Shown piece after piece: positions 1 through 11,313 of a stretch of 64,000 nt of DNA. Both the position numbers and the translations under genes were made by a program. Source of the DNA: Marsupella aquatica. Its lineage: Eukaryota > Marchantiophyta. The notes under the pieces were generated by a model. It was not told where the DNA came from. It was given only the letters and a program-made list of their open reading frames with translations, and made no database searches. Within the stretch, counting starts at the first letter, position 1, and each line of letters begins with the position of its first letter. The stretch spans positions 17,236,001 through 17,300,000 of the forward strand of contig OZ316893.1 of NCBI GenBank assembly GCA_973895155.1. The letters run 5' to 3'.

Positions 1-162
1 TTCGGTATTCAAGGAAAAAAAGAATCTGTCCGTTGACCCTACGAAGTTCAATTCGTGCTTCAAGCACTGCTTTTCAAGAAATTGCAGTCTACGTTAACGG
101 CTAGGTAGTGTAAGTCAAGCTGGTAATCGTTCGGTGGGATTGTCGCCAAGTGATTCTTGCAG
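1..162. other. Left edge, probable transporter intron
   Basis: No convincing coding segment is visible. It ends in a good splice acceptor (tgattcttgcag) directly before the first recognisable transporter exon at 163, so it is most likely intron of that gene. The N-terminal exons would lie left of the window. Confidence 0.4.
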
Positions 163-3143
163 CTGGAGTACGCGGGTATAATTGGCACTGGCATTGTACT
201 GTGGCTCATGTTTAGTGTTGTCATCAACAGCCTCTCCCACGGGTTACCTTCACTTGCAAATAAACAACTTGCAGTCGTGGGTTTCAGCAGTATAGGTATG
301 GCATGTTATTGCAACCTGTAAAAGTTTGGACCATCTAGCAACTTGTTTACAATACTAGTACTATCGATACCCCTGGCAGAGCCTCCTATAGGACGGGGAA
401 CTCCAGGCCCCCTAGCCACATTTACGGCGCATCTTGTTTCCTTTCTTTCCCTCCATAGTTGGTGCCAGTACTACAACCTTTGACATTAGGCTTCGCATTC
501 GAAAATTTCGTTTCATGGTGCTCACCCAATGATCTTCTTCCGAGTCGTACTTGGGTGGTTTATATAGTGTGGTATTTACAGTACCGTCTGAAACTGTCGA
601 TGACAACCTGGACCATGTAGTTGATGCTCTAGCGATCAGTGGGGAAGGATATGAGTGGATGATAGTGATTTGATCCCTGTGTTACGAGCGCAGCTTACGC
701 GAGCGGGCCTTAAATGACATTGCATTAGGAATGAGGATTCTAAATGATAGTGATTTGATCCCTGTGTTACGAGCGCAGCTTGCACGAGCGGGCAATAAAT
801 GACTTTGCATTAGGAATGAGGATTCTTACTGTGGAAGTCCTTCGATGGGTGACATGCAGGAAATGTGACTCAAGCGGTTTCCATATTTGGTTTTGCTTTT
901 TACATTCAGCCTATAATGATGCCAATGCTCGGAGAAGTACCCGACGGCAGTATTGGGGTGAAAGTTGTGTCTTACTCCACCCGGATTGTTGTACTAGGTA
1001 AGATTAATCATGATGCCCGACTGAATCGCCCAGGTGAATTGATGTGGTTGTGAACGGTGTGAGGATTCCTTTGTAGTTCAGGGGAGTTGTCATATATTTG
1101 CTCCTGGTAGGATCACAATAGTTGCTAAGTTTATTGCCAACTCCCATGACAAAATGACTGATTATCTTGTCGATGCATGCTGTCTACATTTACTGGTTTT
1201 CTCTTTGCAGTACTATTCTTACTCTGTGTACACTGTACGAATGCATATACAGTGAACGCTTTCTTCATCTATTTCTTCACCGGCTTTTTTGGAGCCGCAT
1301 ATTATGGTCAAAACACTTCCAGTGACATCTTGGAGAACCAGTGGCTAGGTGGAGGGGTGGCACAAGGATGTCTCAACATCTCTATGACACGTACGCCATT
1401 GTTCGAACACCGTAGATTCTGGTTTCTGTGCTCCTTATCTGCTGTGCTGTTCTCAATCTCTGGTTAATGGCAATTGATTTTCAGGCGTTTTTAGTCTTTT
1501 GGAGTTAGACATCGCTCTCACCCTAACGATTAAGCCAGAGTCTTACCATGGGTGCCTTGTGACACCTCAAGGCAATTTAGCAGTATCTTGGGTTGTTTGT
1601 TGCATGGCTGCTATATAACAGTCAATTCATGTTGACAGGAATTTTACAATCTGTCAAAATCTTGTCAAATATCATGTGAATCTTGCTCTGATGTTTAACC
1701 TGGTTGGGCTTTGGATTGGTGTGCAGTTTACTTGTCTATATCCACCCCGGTGCTTGAATTCCCAACGAGGCATACAGTCGATGGTTGGATTCCTGCGAGA
1801 TTCATGCGACGAAAATGGCCGAGGCACGTGGTGGTCACGACTCTCATCCTAGGAGTTTCTCTAGCGATAGCCCTTGCATTCCCGAGTAGCTCCAGTCAAA
1901 TTCTCACAGCTACCGGAGCTACCGGGGTGTGCATGGTGTCTTATCTTATCCCCGTTGTCAACCACTTACTCCTCCATTACAACAGGTTTGAATCTTTATT
2001 AAATCTATCTGTCCAAATGTTTCCTCCTGAGTTATAATTTCACATACAATTTCTATTCAAACATTGAAACTGGGATGGAACCTCAACATGTCATTATTAT
2101 TTTTTAATTAAAAGGGACAGAAAGTAAAAAAGAAGTTATAACATTTGAACACTAGATCTATGAATTTCAACTAAAGTGAACTAACTTAAGTCACAACATT
2201 TGAACACTAGACCTGTGACTTTCAAATATATTGAACTAAGAGTCAATCATAACATTTGAACACTTTACCTATGAATTTCAACTAAAATGAACTAACACAC
2301 AGCCATGTCTCCATGGGCTCTCTTTGTTTGACATATAAGTTCTATTACTTTAAATGTGTGCTATGCAAGTTATTCACACTTTCATAAATCCATGCAAGCT
2401 TCCAAAGCCTATCCAAGCGTTAAAGATTTTTATTGAAATTCCATGGGAGCTCATACCTCCTTTCCAATTGAGGAAAACAACAAAAAACCAGAAGTAGCAA
2501 ATTTGTTTGAGGATGAATAAGCACGTGTCTTGATGAATTGTCAACTCTCTCCTCATATACCACCAAATGAATGAAGGATTCCAGGGAAAAGAATTCATAA
2601 GATAGATTCCATCACAAAAATAGCTATTTTTGTGTGTGTAGCAGGTCCCTATAACCAGTATTTATTGAACTTCAAACTGTTTGAAATTGTTATGGAATTC
2701 ATTATGTGGAATTAATGGAGTGAGATTCTGCACATTTATTCCAATGTGTTCAGTAGAATTTTTTCAATTATATATGTTAGAAGGTTATTTTCAATTGGAA
2801 TGGATGGTTATGTGATCCCAAGGAAGTGCACTTGTTTAGCCATCTGACTTGAAACAACAGCAGAGTTAATGTGTCCCCTGAATTTTTAAATTTGGTATTA
2901 TGGTGCCTCCAATGCAGATCCAAATTCCAGAAAGAAGCACTTCAAAAATTGACGGTCAATGGTGTGCAACGCGGGGCTGATGTGGAAGGTAATAATGGAG
3001 GAATTCCCCTCGCATATAGACGGGACCGAGCTGACCGTTACTGTTGGGGAAAAACAATTGAATACTCGAGAGATGCGGTGCTCCCAATTATGGTGCTTGT
3101 CATTGGAATTTTTTGCAGTGTTTCAGCCTTATCTACCCTCTAG
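163..3143 (+). CDS. Amino-acid transporter, AAAP/AVT-like, 5'-partial, five exons
   Basis: These are the C-terminal exons of a multi-pass amino-acid/auxin permease family (AAAP, SLC36/38-like) protein, expected to move amino acids across a vacuolar or plasma membrane. Exons chosen from GT-AG borders are 163-295, 860-997, 1211-1348, 1727-1985 and 2918-3143. They total 894 nt, or 297 residues plus TAG, and all five junction phases agree. Visible hydrophobic segments are GIIGTGIVLWLMFSVVI (exon 1), SIFGFAFYIQPIMMPML (exon 2), FFIYFFTGFFGAAYYG then a DIL motif (exon 3), two helices after an FPTR motif (exon 4), and a final helix AVLPIMVLVIGIFCSVSAL at the C terminus. The pattern of an FG..FY aromatic helix followed by FFGAAYYG..T..DIL is typical of AAAP carriers. 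The N-terminal exons are missing at the left edge. A copia element begins only about 8 nt after the stop, so the 3' UTR is disrupted. The family is fairly sure; the substrate is unknown. Confidence 0.7.
659..826 (+). repeat. Tandem duplication, 83-bp unit, two copies
   Basis: The copies at 659-741 and 744-826 differ at only a few bases. Both contain the text gatttgatccctgtgttacg and end in aatgaggattct. They lie in the intron before the transporter exon at 860. Confidence 0.85.
2140..2300 (+). repeat. Intronic tandem repeat, about 55-bp period, three copies
   Basis: Three copies start at 2140, 2195 and 2251, each opening with aacatttgaacact and followed by a tgaatttcaacta-like segment. They lie in the long last intron (1986-2917) of the transporter. 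The rest of that intron is AT-rich with no coding signal. Confidence 0.75.
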
Positions 3144-3150
3144 CCAAATA

Positions 3151-3313
3151 TGTTGAATAAATAATCATAATAACATGTTATGTTATGACACCATAGTTAA
3201 GTCTCAATCTAACTATGGTTGGAAACCTTGTAATCCTTCACACCGTATATATATATATATATATATATATACATCCGAGGGAGAAGTTGGATACAGTTGG
3301 AGATTATTACACA
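3151..3313 (+). repeat. Candidate 5' LTR of copia A
   Basis: It starts TGTTGAATAAATAATC and ends just before the primer site with ...TTACACA. The partner LTR is outside the window, so the borders are inferred only from the primer site and a TG start. A (TA)n run inside it could act as a TATA box. Confidence 0.4.
3246..3271 (+). repeat. (TA)n microsatellite
   Basis: About 13 TA units in a row, in the position where an LTR promoter TATA box would be expected. Confidence 0.9.
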
Positions 3314-3329
3314 ACACGTTATCAGCACG
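3314..3329 (+). promoter_or_regulatory. Primer binding site of copia A
   Basis: The sequence acacgttatcagcacg follows the putative LTR end. This motif is a recurrent primer-site signature of one group of plant copia elements that prime from an internal part of initiator tRNA-Met. The gag found at 5601 is of the matching type. Confidence 0.6.
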
Positions 3330-5600
3330 TATTGACTTCCCAACATTGAGCAAGGCTGGCTATGGCGAATCCTGAAGCAAATTGATAAGACCGAAAATCC
3401 TCTCCATTCCCCTCACACAATACCACTTTCTATAGGAGATATGAGAAGGCAAGAACGGAGAGAGTCAAAAATTCCTCGAGAAGAATCACTGCAGCAGAAC
3501 AGATTAAAAGCACAGAGAAAGGAATTCATAAGGACTATGACTTACTAAATCTGAGGAAGAAACTCTCGAGCGAAGGCAAGAAAATTATCGTAAGGATAGG
3601 TAGAAGAGTGAGGCGCATTACTGCAGCAACGACAATTCACTTGCATCCCGCAAGCGAGCGATGAATTAAAGCAACACAGATTAGAGAATTCTAAAGGCGA
3701 GAAAGCCTCGCACCTGATCTGAGATCGTGAGGGAGAAATTCACAAGCGAAAGAGAAGAACAACCAGACAGAAAAACTCGAAAGGAAAATGATCGATCACA
3801 AGAAGAAAAGACAACATTTCGTTGCTTAGCAGTAAATCCTCGGCTCACAAATAGCAATAACAAGGACAAAGCGAGAGTAGAGGAGCAGAAGTGTAGACCG
3901 AAACGGCATTGAGAGTACGAAGAAATTAAAGAAGAGACAGCCGAAAGGATGCAGACACACAAAGACGAAAGGGAATAGAAGAGGAAAGAGCACTCAATTT
4001 GAAAGGACTTATGAATGAAACAACATTCTTCTTCCAAGGCGAATAGAAGCAATCCGAATGAATGAGAGAGTAAAGACGTAACCGAGGAGCAATAAGGCTC
4101 TGCGCTGGCAGTCCACCATAATACAATTGAGAAGCGACTGCAAGGAATTCATAAGGACAGCGACGGATAAAGCAATGTGGAATGCAAGATTAGAATCGAG
4201 CGAAAGCCATTGATATCAAAACAGCAGAAGCCAGGGTCGCACAGAAATAAGAATCGAGAAACATAATTGAAAAAGAGAGGAAGAAAAAGGATCACGAACT
4301 GATTCATAAGGACCAAAAATCAAAGGAAGCAACAAAGGGATACTGCAAGCAGCGCGGCTGCGAACTGAGGTGAACTGAATTAAATGATAAGGAGATTTGA
4401 AAGCGCAGAATCGAAGAGGCACAGGTTTGAAAGAAACTCATCATAGCTTTCGCCACAATGAGCGAGAACCCGAGAAAGTAACGTTGAAACTAAAGAAAGA
4501 GAGAGAGGAGAATTGACCCCTATGAGGCACCGGCCCTCCCCTGATTGAGGGCAATTAAGGACCGAATCAGAAGGATTGAAAAACAATCGAAGCAAAAACT
4601 GAGCACCCGAAGACAGACTGCTTGCATCAACAAGAAGCAGAAATTGAAAAACGATAAGGAGCGAAAATCAAAGGAAGAAATTGTCGAGCGATTCAGGAGC
4701 GCGCGAGTACCGGGCGAGTAGCGCAACCCGACTGGCTGCAAAAAATGAACAAGAAATAGAGGGAGAGCAAAATCTGAATAGCAGGCTACGAGAAGAAACT
4801 ACTCGGATAGAAGATAAGGACACCTGAAGGAAGCAGCGAAGGGCAAGGGAACGAGAAGGTAGAACCTCCCCTCTTATTTCCTCACGAGTGCAAACTGGAT
4901 GAACGATAGAGCACTAGCAGCAACAAGCAAAAAGCTGAAGGATCAAAAACAAACGCCAGGAGAGAGAAGGACGTCCAGTGAAGACGGAGATCGTGGCACA
5001 AGCTAAAGACGAGACGCTGGGTAAAGGAGGCAAAAAAAAACGCAATATAAGCAAAGGCAAAACAACCAAGAAAACAAGACTTAACCCACTAAGTGCAACC
5101 TTCCTTAACCACAAAATCCGTCAAAGCAATTACACCATACAAAAGAAATTGTGTACTAAACCAGGGAAGCGCACATAACCGCAAACCATGCACAACTACA
5201 AACCAAAAACAAAGAGAATTCCATTTACAAGTCATAGAACCTAGTGCAGTTAACCACATACACAAGGGAAACCAAACTTAAGTGCAAACCCTAAAGCACA
5301 CTTCATCCTTTACGCTTAAGTTGCATGCGGAATTAAACCTAAAAAGCATTTAGGGTTAACAAAAAAAGAACCTTATATTAATAAGGTGAAACCCTAAACG
5401 CAAAAACGAGAAAGAAAAATCAACTTTTGTGATTTTCCGAAACCGCACAGCGACTATAACCGCACAAAACTCATCAGGTACTAAGAGCCAACCTATCTTA
5501 TAACCCTTGCATACGCTATAACCAATATGAGTCCTAAAAACCTAACTCTAAACCTAACCCTAAACCTAAAACCCAAGACCAAACCCTAAAACCCAAAGAC
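3330..5600 (+). other. Long purine-rich leader of copia A
   Basis: A stretch of 2.3 kb with no credible gene. From about 3390 to 5060 the plus strand is strongly A/G-rich, so the open frames on the minus strand are composition artefacts (Ser/Leu/Phe-rich). A short phrase recurs: gaattcataaggac at about 3522 and 4145, and gattcataaggacc at about 4301. From 5060 on it turns A/C-rich and ends in TTTAGGG-type repeats. Confidence 0.55.
5541..5599 (+). repeat. Degenerate telomere-type repeats (CCCTAAA) before gag
   Basis: An array of cctaac/cctaaacc/ccctaaa units lies immediately before the gag ATG at 5601. The unit equals the plant telomere repeat (TTTAGGG on the other strand), but the copies are irregular. 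A single array inside a retroelement leader is not evidence of a chromosome end. Confidence 0.7.
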
Positions 5601-5929
5601 ATGGCATCCATAGAGAAGCTGAACTTTCTCCCCTTGACCATTGAGGGGGAGAACTACCTCTCCAGGACACTAGACGTCAAAGCTAACCTAATAGCTAAAG
5701 ACATATACGAAACGATAATAACAGATCAGGGCACAACAACCCAACAGAAGGCGAGAGCCTTGGTGTTCATAAGACACCACCTCGTAGAACCATTAAAGTT
5801 GCAATACCTTAACGAGGAAAATCCCAAAAACCTTTGGGATCAACTCAAAGAAAGATATGACCACACTAAGACCATACACCTGCCTAAAGCCCGCCACGAC
5901 TGGGCTAACCTTCGTGTCCAAGACCATAC
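5601..5929 (+). pseudogene. Copia A gag, N-terminal half
   Basis: Gag is the structural protein that builds the cytoplasmic retrotransposon particle. From the ATG at 5601 it reads about 110 residues of a UBN2-type copia gag, with the typical opening (KLNFLPLTIEGENYLSR) and the pattern ALVFIRHHL..PLKLQYL..ENPKNLWDQLKERY. It is cut at 5929 by copia B; the last few codons of the open frame already belong to the copia B LTR. The frame of the gag half itself has no stops. Confidence 0.8.
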
Positions 5930-6261
5930 TGTTAAGGATTGCTCTTAGTCTTGTGACTCATAGGTTACGGCACTTAGGCTAACCACAGTTAGGATCTTAG
6001 TTGAGGTTAGATTAGTCGTGTGTGACCTTGTATATACCAGGGCTAGTGTAAGCCGCTGGTGTGTGGTGCTTACTCATTGTAATAGAGCAACTTGAGGAAG
6101 AGGGAGAGGATGGGTGTTCGTCTACTCTTGAAGTAAAGCTTGAGTGTTCGTGTGGACGTAGCCTTGGAGAAGAGGTGAACCACGTAGAGATTGTGTCGAC
6201 TACGTGTGCATGGAATGAGTCATGGTTGTATGGTCGTTGCGAATGACGTCTTAGTTCAACA
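5930..6261 (+). repeat. 5' LTR of copia B
   Basis: It starts TGTTAAGGATTG and ends TTAGTTCAACA. A likely TATA box (tatata) lies at 6031-6036, in the right place for the U3 promoter. It is a near-exact match to 11314-11645. Confidence 0.95.
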
Positions 6262-6263
6262 AT

Positions 6264-6275
6264 TGGTATCAGAGC
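6264..6275 (+). promoter_or_regulatory. Primer binding site of copia B
   Basis: TGGTATCAGAGC, two bases after the LTR, is the complement of the 3' end of plant initiator tRNA-Met. Confidence 0.9.
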
Positions 6276-6669
6276 AAGCCTGGGAGGTGACGTTGAGGTG
6301 ATCAAAATTTTTGTGACGTGTTGGTGACGGTTTTCCAGCGGTTAGAGTTGGTGGATTTCACGGAGTTCTGTCGCATGGAACTTGGAGGTGTTGGGCTCAA
6401 CGGATAGATCGGGGCAAGGGCTTTCCGACGGTGCAAAGAAGTCTCTGAACGGAGTTCGTGGTGCGAAGGAATTCACGTTTCTGTCGTTCTGGATTTTTTG
6501 TGATTCGTGTTCGACGGTTTTCTTCGACGGTTCTTTTGGGGGGAACTGAGATCGTTTTTCCCGACGGTGTGAGCTTTATGGTGCGCGAGGCGTCACAACC
6601 TTTAGCTCAAATCATAGATCGGGCAAAGCTGATCATTTCGGTAGCTGGTTTGCTATCGAGGGTGTAGTG

Positions 6670-6769
6670 NNNNNNNNNNNNNNNNNNNNNNNNNNNNNNN
6701 NNNNNNNNNNNNNNNNNNNNNNNNNNNNNNNNNNNNNNNNNNNNNNNNNNNNNNNNNNNNNNNNNNNNN
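6670..6769. other. Assembly gap, 100 N
   Basis: A run of exactly 100 N, the usual placeholder for a gap of unknown size. It hides the 5' part of the copia B gag region and one border of the LINE tail that follows. Confidence 0.95.
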
Positions 6770-7036
6770 TGGAATGGTTTTTTTTATAAATTTTAATACC
6801 GTGAAAGACCCCACGGATAGGGGGAACAACAGCCCTTAATACAGGGACAGCAACAGCACACTAGCGAGCCACAAAGAGAGCCCAAAAGCACAAAAGAGAG
6901 CATCAAAGCCCCAGGGAGAGCCCCCCCTCAAAGAAGGGAAATAACACCGATCAAGAGAGCACCCATGCCCTTCCCACAGCAGCCCCCCAAAAAGCAGACC
7001 CCTCAATCAGCAACGCCGCCGCTAGAGGGCGCACAG
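6770..7036 (-). mobile_element. LINE 3' tail inserted in copia B
   Basis: After the gap, the text gaatgg plus a T-run and ccccacggatagggg matches the left (3') end of the LINE at 34640-34711. It therefore looks like a 5'-truncated LINE copy on the minus strand with its A-tail at the left. C-rich, non-coding text continues to about 7036, where copia gag resumes. The left border and TSD are lost in the gap. Confidence 0.55.
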
Positions 7037-7041
7037 ATTAT

Positions 7042-7791
7042 TTGCTATGGGAGAAGCAGGTTAAGGGAATTCTTCGTGCTATGGGTCTAGATCATCTACT
7101 ATCGACTCGGGAGGAGTCTAGCAGTGAGGAGGAGATCCCGTTGAGGAAATGGAGGCAAGAGCAAGTGATTGCTGTGAATGCGGTTATGCTGTATCTGAAG
7201 CCGCATATCATTAAGAAGCTGGACGACTACGAGGATTGCGTATCCTTATTCAAGGCCCTCAGAGAGAAGTACTACCGAGAGGATGCCTCAGATCGGTTGT
7301 ACAAGAAGTCTCTCTTGATGAGCTTGAGACTAAAAGAAGGAGGCAAACTTCGAGATCACTTGGATGAATTCGACAGCCTAGCTGTAGATTTGTCAAATCT
7401 TGGCAAGGGAGTGGAAGATGAAGATAAGGCATTGCTTCTTCTCAGTTCCTTACCCCCATCGTATCAAGGTTTGAAGCAGGTTCTCTTGTATAGAGATCTC
7501 AAAACCATTTCATATGATGAGGTGGTAAGCTCTTTGTTGTCAGATGATGCACAGAAGAAACTGGGTCATGTCCAGACACCATCTTCATCTGGCAGTGCAT
7601 TGAATGTGAACCGCGGGAAGACTCAACAGCGGATGACTGGTGAAAATAGATCCTTTTCACAAACGTACCCCTCACGGAATAGAGGCAAGGAGAAGGCTCG
7701 GTCTAAGTCTAGATCCAGGTCTAGAGAGAAATCTCTAGAAAGGAAACCAATTATATGCTGGAAATGTAACAAGCCTGGCCACATGAAATGA
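7042..7791 (+). pseudogene. Copia B gag
   Basis: About 250 residues of UBN2-family gag (LWEKQVKGILRAMGL onward, then LLSSLPPSYQGL), an Arg/Ser-rich linker and a zinc knuckle CWKCNKPGHMK..DC that binds RNA. The first residues of gag are missing because a LINE tail and the gap replace them. A TGA at 7789-7791 falls inside the zinc knuckle where the family has Arg, so CGA became TGA. The frame continues unchanged into protease. Confidence 0.88.
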
Positions 7792-9813
7792 GACTGTCGA
7801 GTCAAACAGACTCATCAACCATCAGCGAACGCAGCCACTGATGTTGATATGATTGACTTGCTTGATGATGAAATCTTGTGAAGTCCAGATGTTGCCCTTT
7901 GCATTTCATCCAGTAACAACGGTGATGAATGGATTTTAGACTGTGCCTGTACCTATCATATTTGTTGTATGAAAGAGTTTTTTAGTTCTTACTCAGTATC
8001 AACCGGTTCCGTGTTGATGGGGAATGATCATCCTTGTCAAATTATTGGAATTGGATCCGTGAAAATTCGGATGTTTGATGGAGCTGTGCGAACAGTGAGT
8101 AATGTCAGACACATACCTGACATGAAAAAGAACTTGATTTCTCTTGGAATGCTGGAAGCAAATGGATGTCGGTGGAGTTCTGCTGATGGTATTCTTCAAG
8201 TGTCAACCGGAGGCAAGGTTGTCATGAAGGGTAAGCGGTACAGGAATCTATACCTGTTGGAGGGCAACGTGATTTGTGAAGAAGCCAATGTAACTAGATC
8301 TCAATGCGAGATGACTCAGTTGTGGCACTGCAGATTGGGACACATGAGTGAAAAGGGTTTGGCGGTACTTCGCAGGAAAGGACTTCTTTCTAACTTGGAA
8401 TCTACTAAGCTAGATTTTTGTGAATACTGTGTGCTTGGGAAGCAACATAGGAGAACCTTTGGTGTTGGAACTCACAATACCAAAGCTATACTTGAGTATG
8501 TACATAGTGATGTGTGGGGTCCAGCCCCAACTCCCTCACTTTCTGGAAAATTGTACTATGTCACATTCATTGATGATTACTCACAGTATGTGTGGATCAT
8601 ATTTCTACATGCCAAGTCTGAAGTTTTTGGCACTTTTAAGAAGTGGAAAGCCCAAATTGAGAATCAGACTAGATCCAAGGTGAGATATCTGCGATCAGAT
8701 AACGGCGGGGAATACAGTTCAAGTGAATTTGAACTATATTGTGCAGAGCAAGGGATTACTCGTCATCTCACGACAGTTTATACTCCTCAACAGAATGGTG
8801 TTTGTGAGCGGCTAAACCGAACACTATTGGAGCGATCGAGGAGTATGTTGAGCCAATCAGGTTTACCACATGAATTTTGGGCTGAAGCTATAAATACGGC
8901 ATCTTATTTGGTAAATCTTTCTCCTTCAAGTGCAATCAATTTCAAGATGCCGTTTGAAATGAGGTATGGACGGCACGCAGACTATCAAGTTTTGAGAGTC
9001 TTTGGAAGTGATGCATATGCTCTCACATCTAAGCAAAATCGATCTAAACTAGATTCTACTTCCAAGAAGTGTCTTTTTCTTGGTTATCAACCAGGTGTGA
9101 AAGGTTACAGGCTATGGGATCCAGAAGCTTGTACGTTGCTTGTCAGTAGAGATGTATCCTTTAATGAATCCAGATCATCAAAGGAGGGGGATGATGCTCA
9201 GGCTTCCCGTACTAACAAAGGTAAATCTCCTATCCTGGACCATGTTGTGGGGGAGATTGGTCATGAGAGTTTTCATGACATAAATAAAGGAGGTGCTTCG
9301 AGAATGGAGCTGGTTCCGGTATTGGAACAAGAGGAGCAAGTTGTTGTTGGAATACCTCAAATTCAACCAACAGAACAAGATCAACCAGAATCATCAGCTA
9401 GAAAATCAAGACGTACTACTCGAGCTCCTACAAGGTATGGACAATGGACAGATTCATCAAGGTTAGATGATGTTGACATTGCACCTGAAGATGATGATAG
9501 AGCACTGATCTTGGAAGAAGGAGAACCTTCTTCTTATCATGAGGCGTGCATTTCAGACGAGAAAGATGAATGGAATGCAGCGATGCAGAGGGAGTTGCAA
9601 TCTTTAAGTGACAACAGAACATGGGAGCTGGTGCAACTACCAAGTGATCAACAAGTGGTGGATAGCAAGTGGATTTACAAGCTGAAGGACAACTCTTCAG
9701 ATGGAGGAGACAAGATATACAAGGCAAGGCTTGTTGCCAAGGGATTCACTCAAGAGAAGGGAGTGGATTACAATGAGGTCTTCTCTCCAGTTGCCAAGTA
9801 TTCCACGATATGA
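7792..9813 (+). pseudogene. Copia B protease and integrase (with RT start)
   Basis: It is in the same frame as gag. The protease region has WILDCACTYH where active copia proteases have the catalytic Asp-Ser/Thr-Gly, so the triad is altered to D-C-A. Then come the gag-pre-integrase zinc region (LWHCRLGH...CEYCVLGK), the integrase core with its acidic residues in HSDVWGP, RSDNGGE and NGVCERLNR, and the copia-type C-terminal region (VFGSDAYA..KQNRSKLD). The start of RT (WNAAMQRELQSL, YKARLVAKGF) follows. TGA codons at 7879-7881 and 9811-9813 interrupt it, both again best explained as CGA to TGA. The lineage looks like Tork/Tnt1. Confidence 0.88.
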
Positions 9814-11109
9814 ATTTTGTGTCAACTTGTTGTGTTTTTTGATCTGGTGTTAGATCAAATGGATGTTGTTACTGCTTTTCTCTATGGCACCTTGGAGGAA
9901 CAAATTTTCATGAGGCAACCACTGGGCTTTGTGAAGAAGGGCCAAGAGAGTTTAGTTTGCAGGTTACTTAAGTCCTTGTATGGATTGAAGCAAGCTCCTC
10001 GGCAGTGGAACAAGCGGTTTGATGATTTCATGCTTGCACAAGGATTCACTAGGATGGTGTATGACCCTTGTGTGTATACAAAATCAGTCAAGAATGGTGT
10101 GTTTGGTTTGTTCATTCTGGTGCTCTATGTGGATGACATGTTGATTGTGGCTAAGGATCAAACTGAGGTTGACAAACTCAAAGCAAAATTGAGTTCTGAA
10201 TTCCGAATGAAAGATCTTGGGAAAGCCAAGAGGATCTTAGGTATGGAGATTACGAGGAACTTTGAAACTGGACAATTGTGGCTGAATCAAGGCAAGTATG
10301 CTAAAAAGGTACTTGCAAGATTCAACATGGAAAATTGTAAGCCAGTAAGTATTCCTTTGGCTCCACATTTTAAGTTATCATCGGCTTTCTGCCCCACGGA
10401 TCCAGTGGAGAGAGGCTTGATGACTAAGGTTCCATATGAGAAGGCAGTGGGCAGTCTAATGTATTTGATGACATGTACCAGGCCTGATCTAGCCCTAGCA
10501 ATGGGCAAAGTGAGTAGATTCATGTCAAATCCAGGGAAGGTACATTGGGAGGCTGTGAAATGGATTCTCAGGTATCTTAAGGGCACAATAGACTATGGTC
10601 TGTTGTTTGATAGTAGATCAAACAAAACCAAATCTTTGGTTGGCTATGTAGATTCTGACTACGGAGGCTGTCTGGAAACAAGGAGGTCAACGACTGGGTA
10701 TGTGTTTACTCTTGGAAGAGGATGCATAAGTTGGAGATCTACCTTGCAGAAGTGTGTATCTCAGTCTACTACAGAAGCAGAATATGTTGCAGCAGCAGAA
10801 GCAGCAAAGGAAGCAATTTGGTTGGATAAGTTGGTCACTGAGATGGGATTGGAGCATGGAAAAATGACTCTTCATTGTGACAGCCAAAGTGCGCTTCACC
10901 TAGCTATTAACCAGGTTATGGATAGTAGGGTGAAACACATTGACATCAGGTACCATTTTATTAGGCAAGCAGTGTCTGATAAAATGTTTGAGCTAGTCAA
11001 GATTGATGGAAAGCTCAACCCGGCTGATGCTTTTACCAAAGTGATTCCTTTGGAGAGTTACTCAAGACACCGTGCTACTTTGCAAGTTTTGCATTTGCAG
11101 CACAAGTAG
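9814..11109 (+). pseudogene. Copia B reverse transcriptase and RNase H
   Basis: It follows the TGA at 9811 in the same frame. RT copies the element RNA into DNA in the particle. Motifs are QMDVVTAFLYG, LYGLKQAPRQWN and the catalytic YVDDML, then RNase H with VDSDYGGCLETRRSTTG, TEAEYVAAAEA and HCDSQSA. It ends at TAG 11107-11109 near the 3' LTR, the normal end of a copia polyprotein. This part is open throughout. Confidence 0.92.
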
Positions 11110-11302
11110 AGTAACTTAAGAATATGTAATTTTTGTATATGGGTTACTCAATCCTGTTATGGCTACGGCTTAATTCTAGTTAACCCTTAGTTAACCTTAA
11201 ATGGTTTTTAGGGGGACACCTATGGTTTTAGGTGATTGTCTAGAATTTCCCGCTGAGTATCTCATATGGATAGCAGAAATTGCAGTCCCCAAAACTAGAG
11301 TC

Positions 11303-11311
11303 AAGGGGGAG
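11303..11311 (+). promoter_or_regulatory. Polypurine tract of copia B
   Basis: aagggggag, two bases before the 3' LTR; the site that primes plus-strand DNA synthesis. Confidence 0.85.
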
Positions 11312-11313
11312 TT

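Noticed and set aside
1-10. ttcggtattc at the very start resembles the end motif of element X (aactcggtattcg)
   Set aside because: The match is only nine or ten bases, and the following sequence does not match any X tail.
3681-5114. Several minus-strand frames of 60-120 codons in the copia A leader
   Set aside because: They are Ser/Leu/Phe-rich because the opposite strand is purine-rich. They have no motifs and no start context.
5541-5599. Chromosome end or telomere fusion
   Set aside because: The array is short, degenerate and inside a retroelement leader just before gag.
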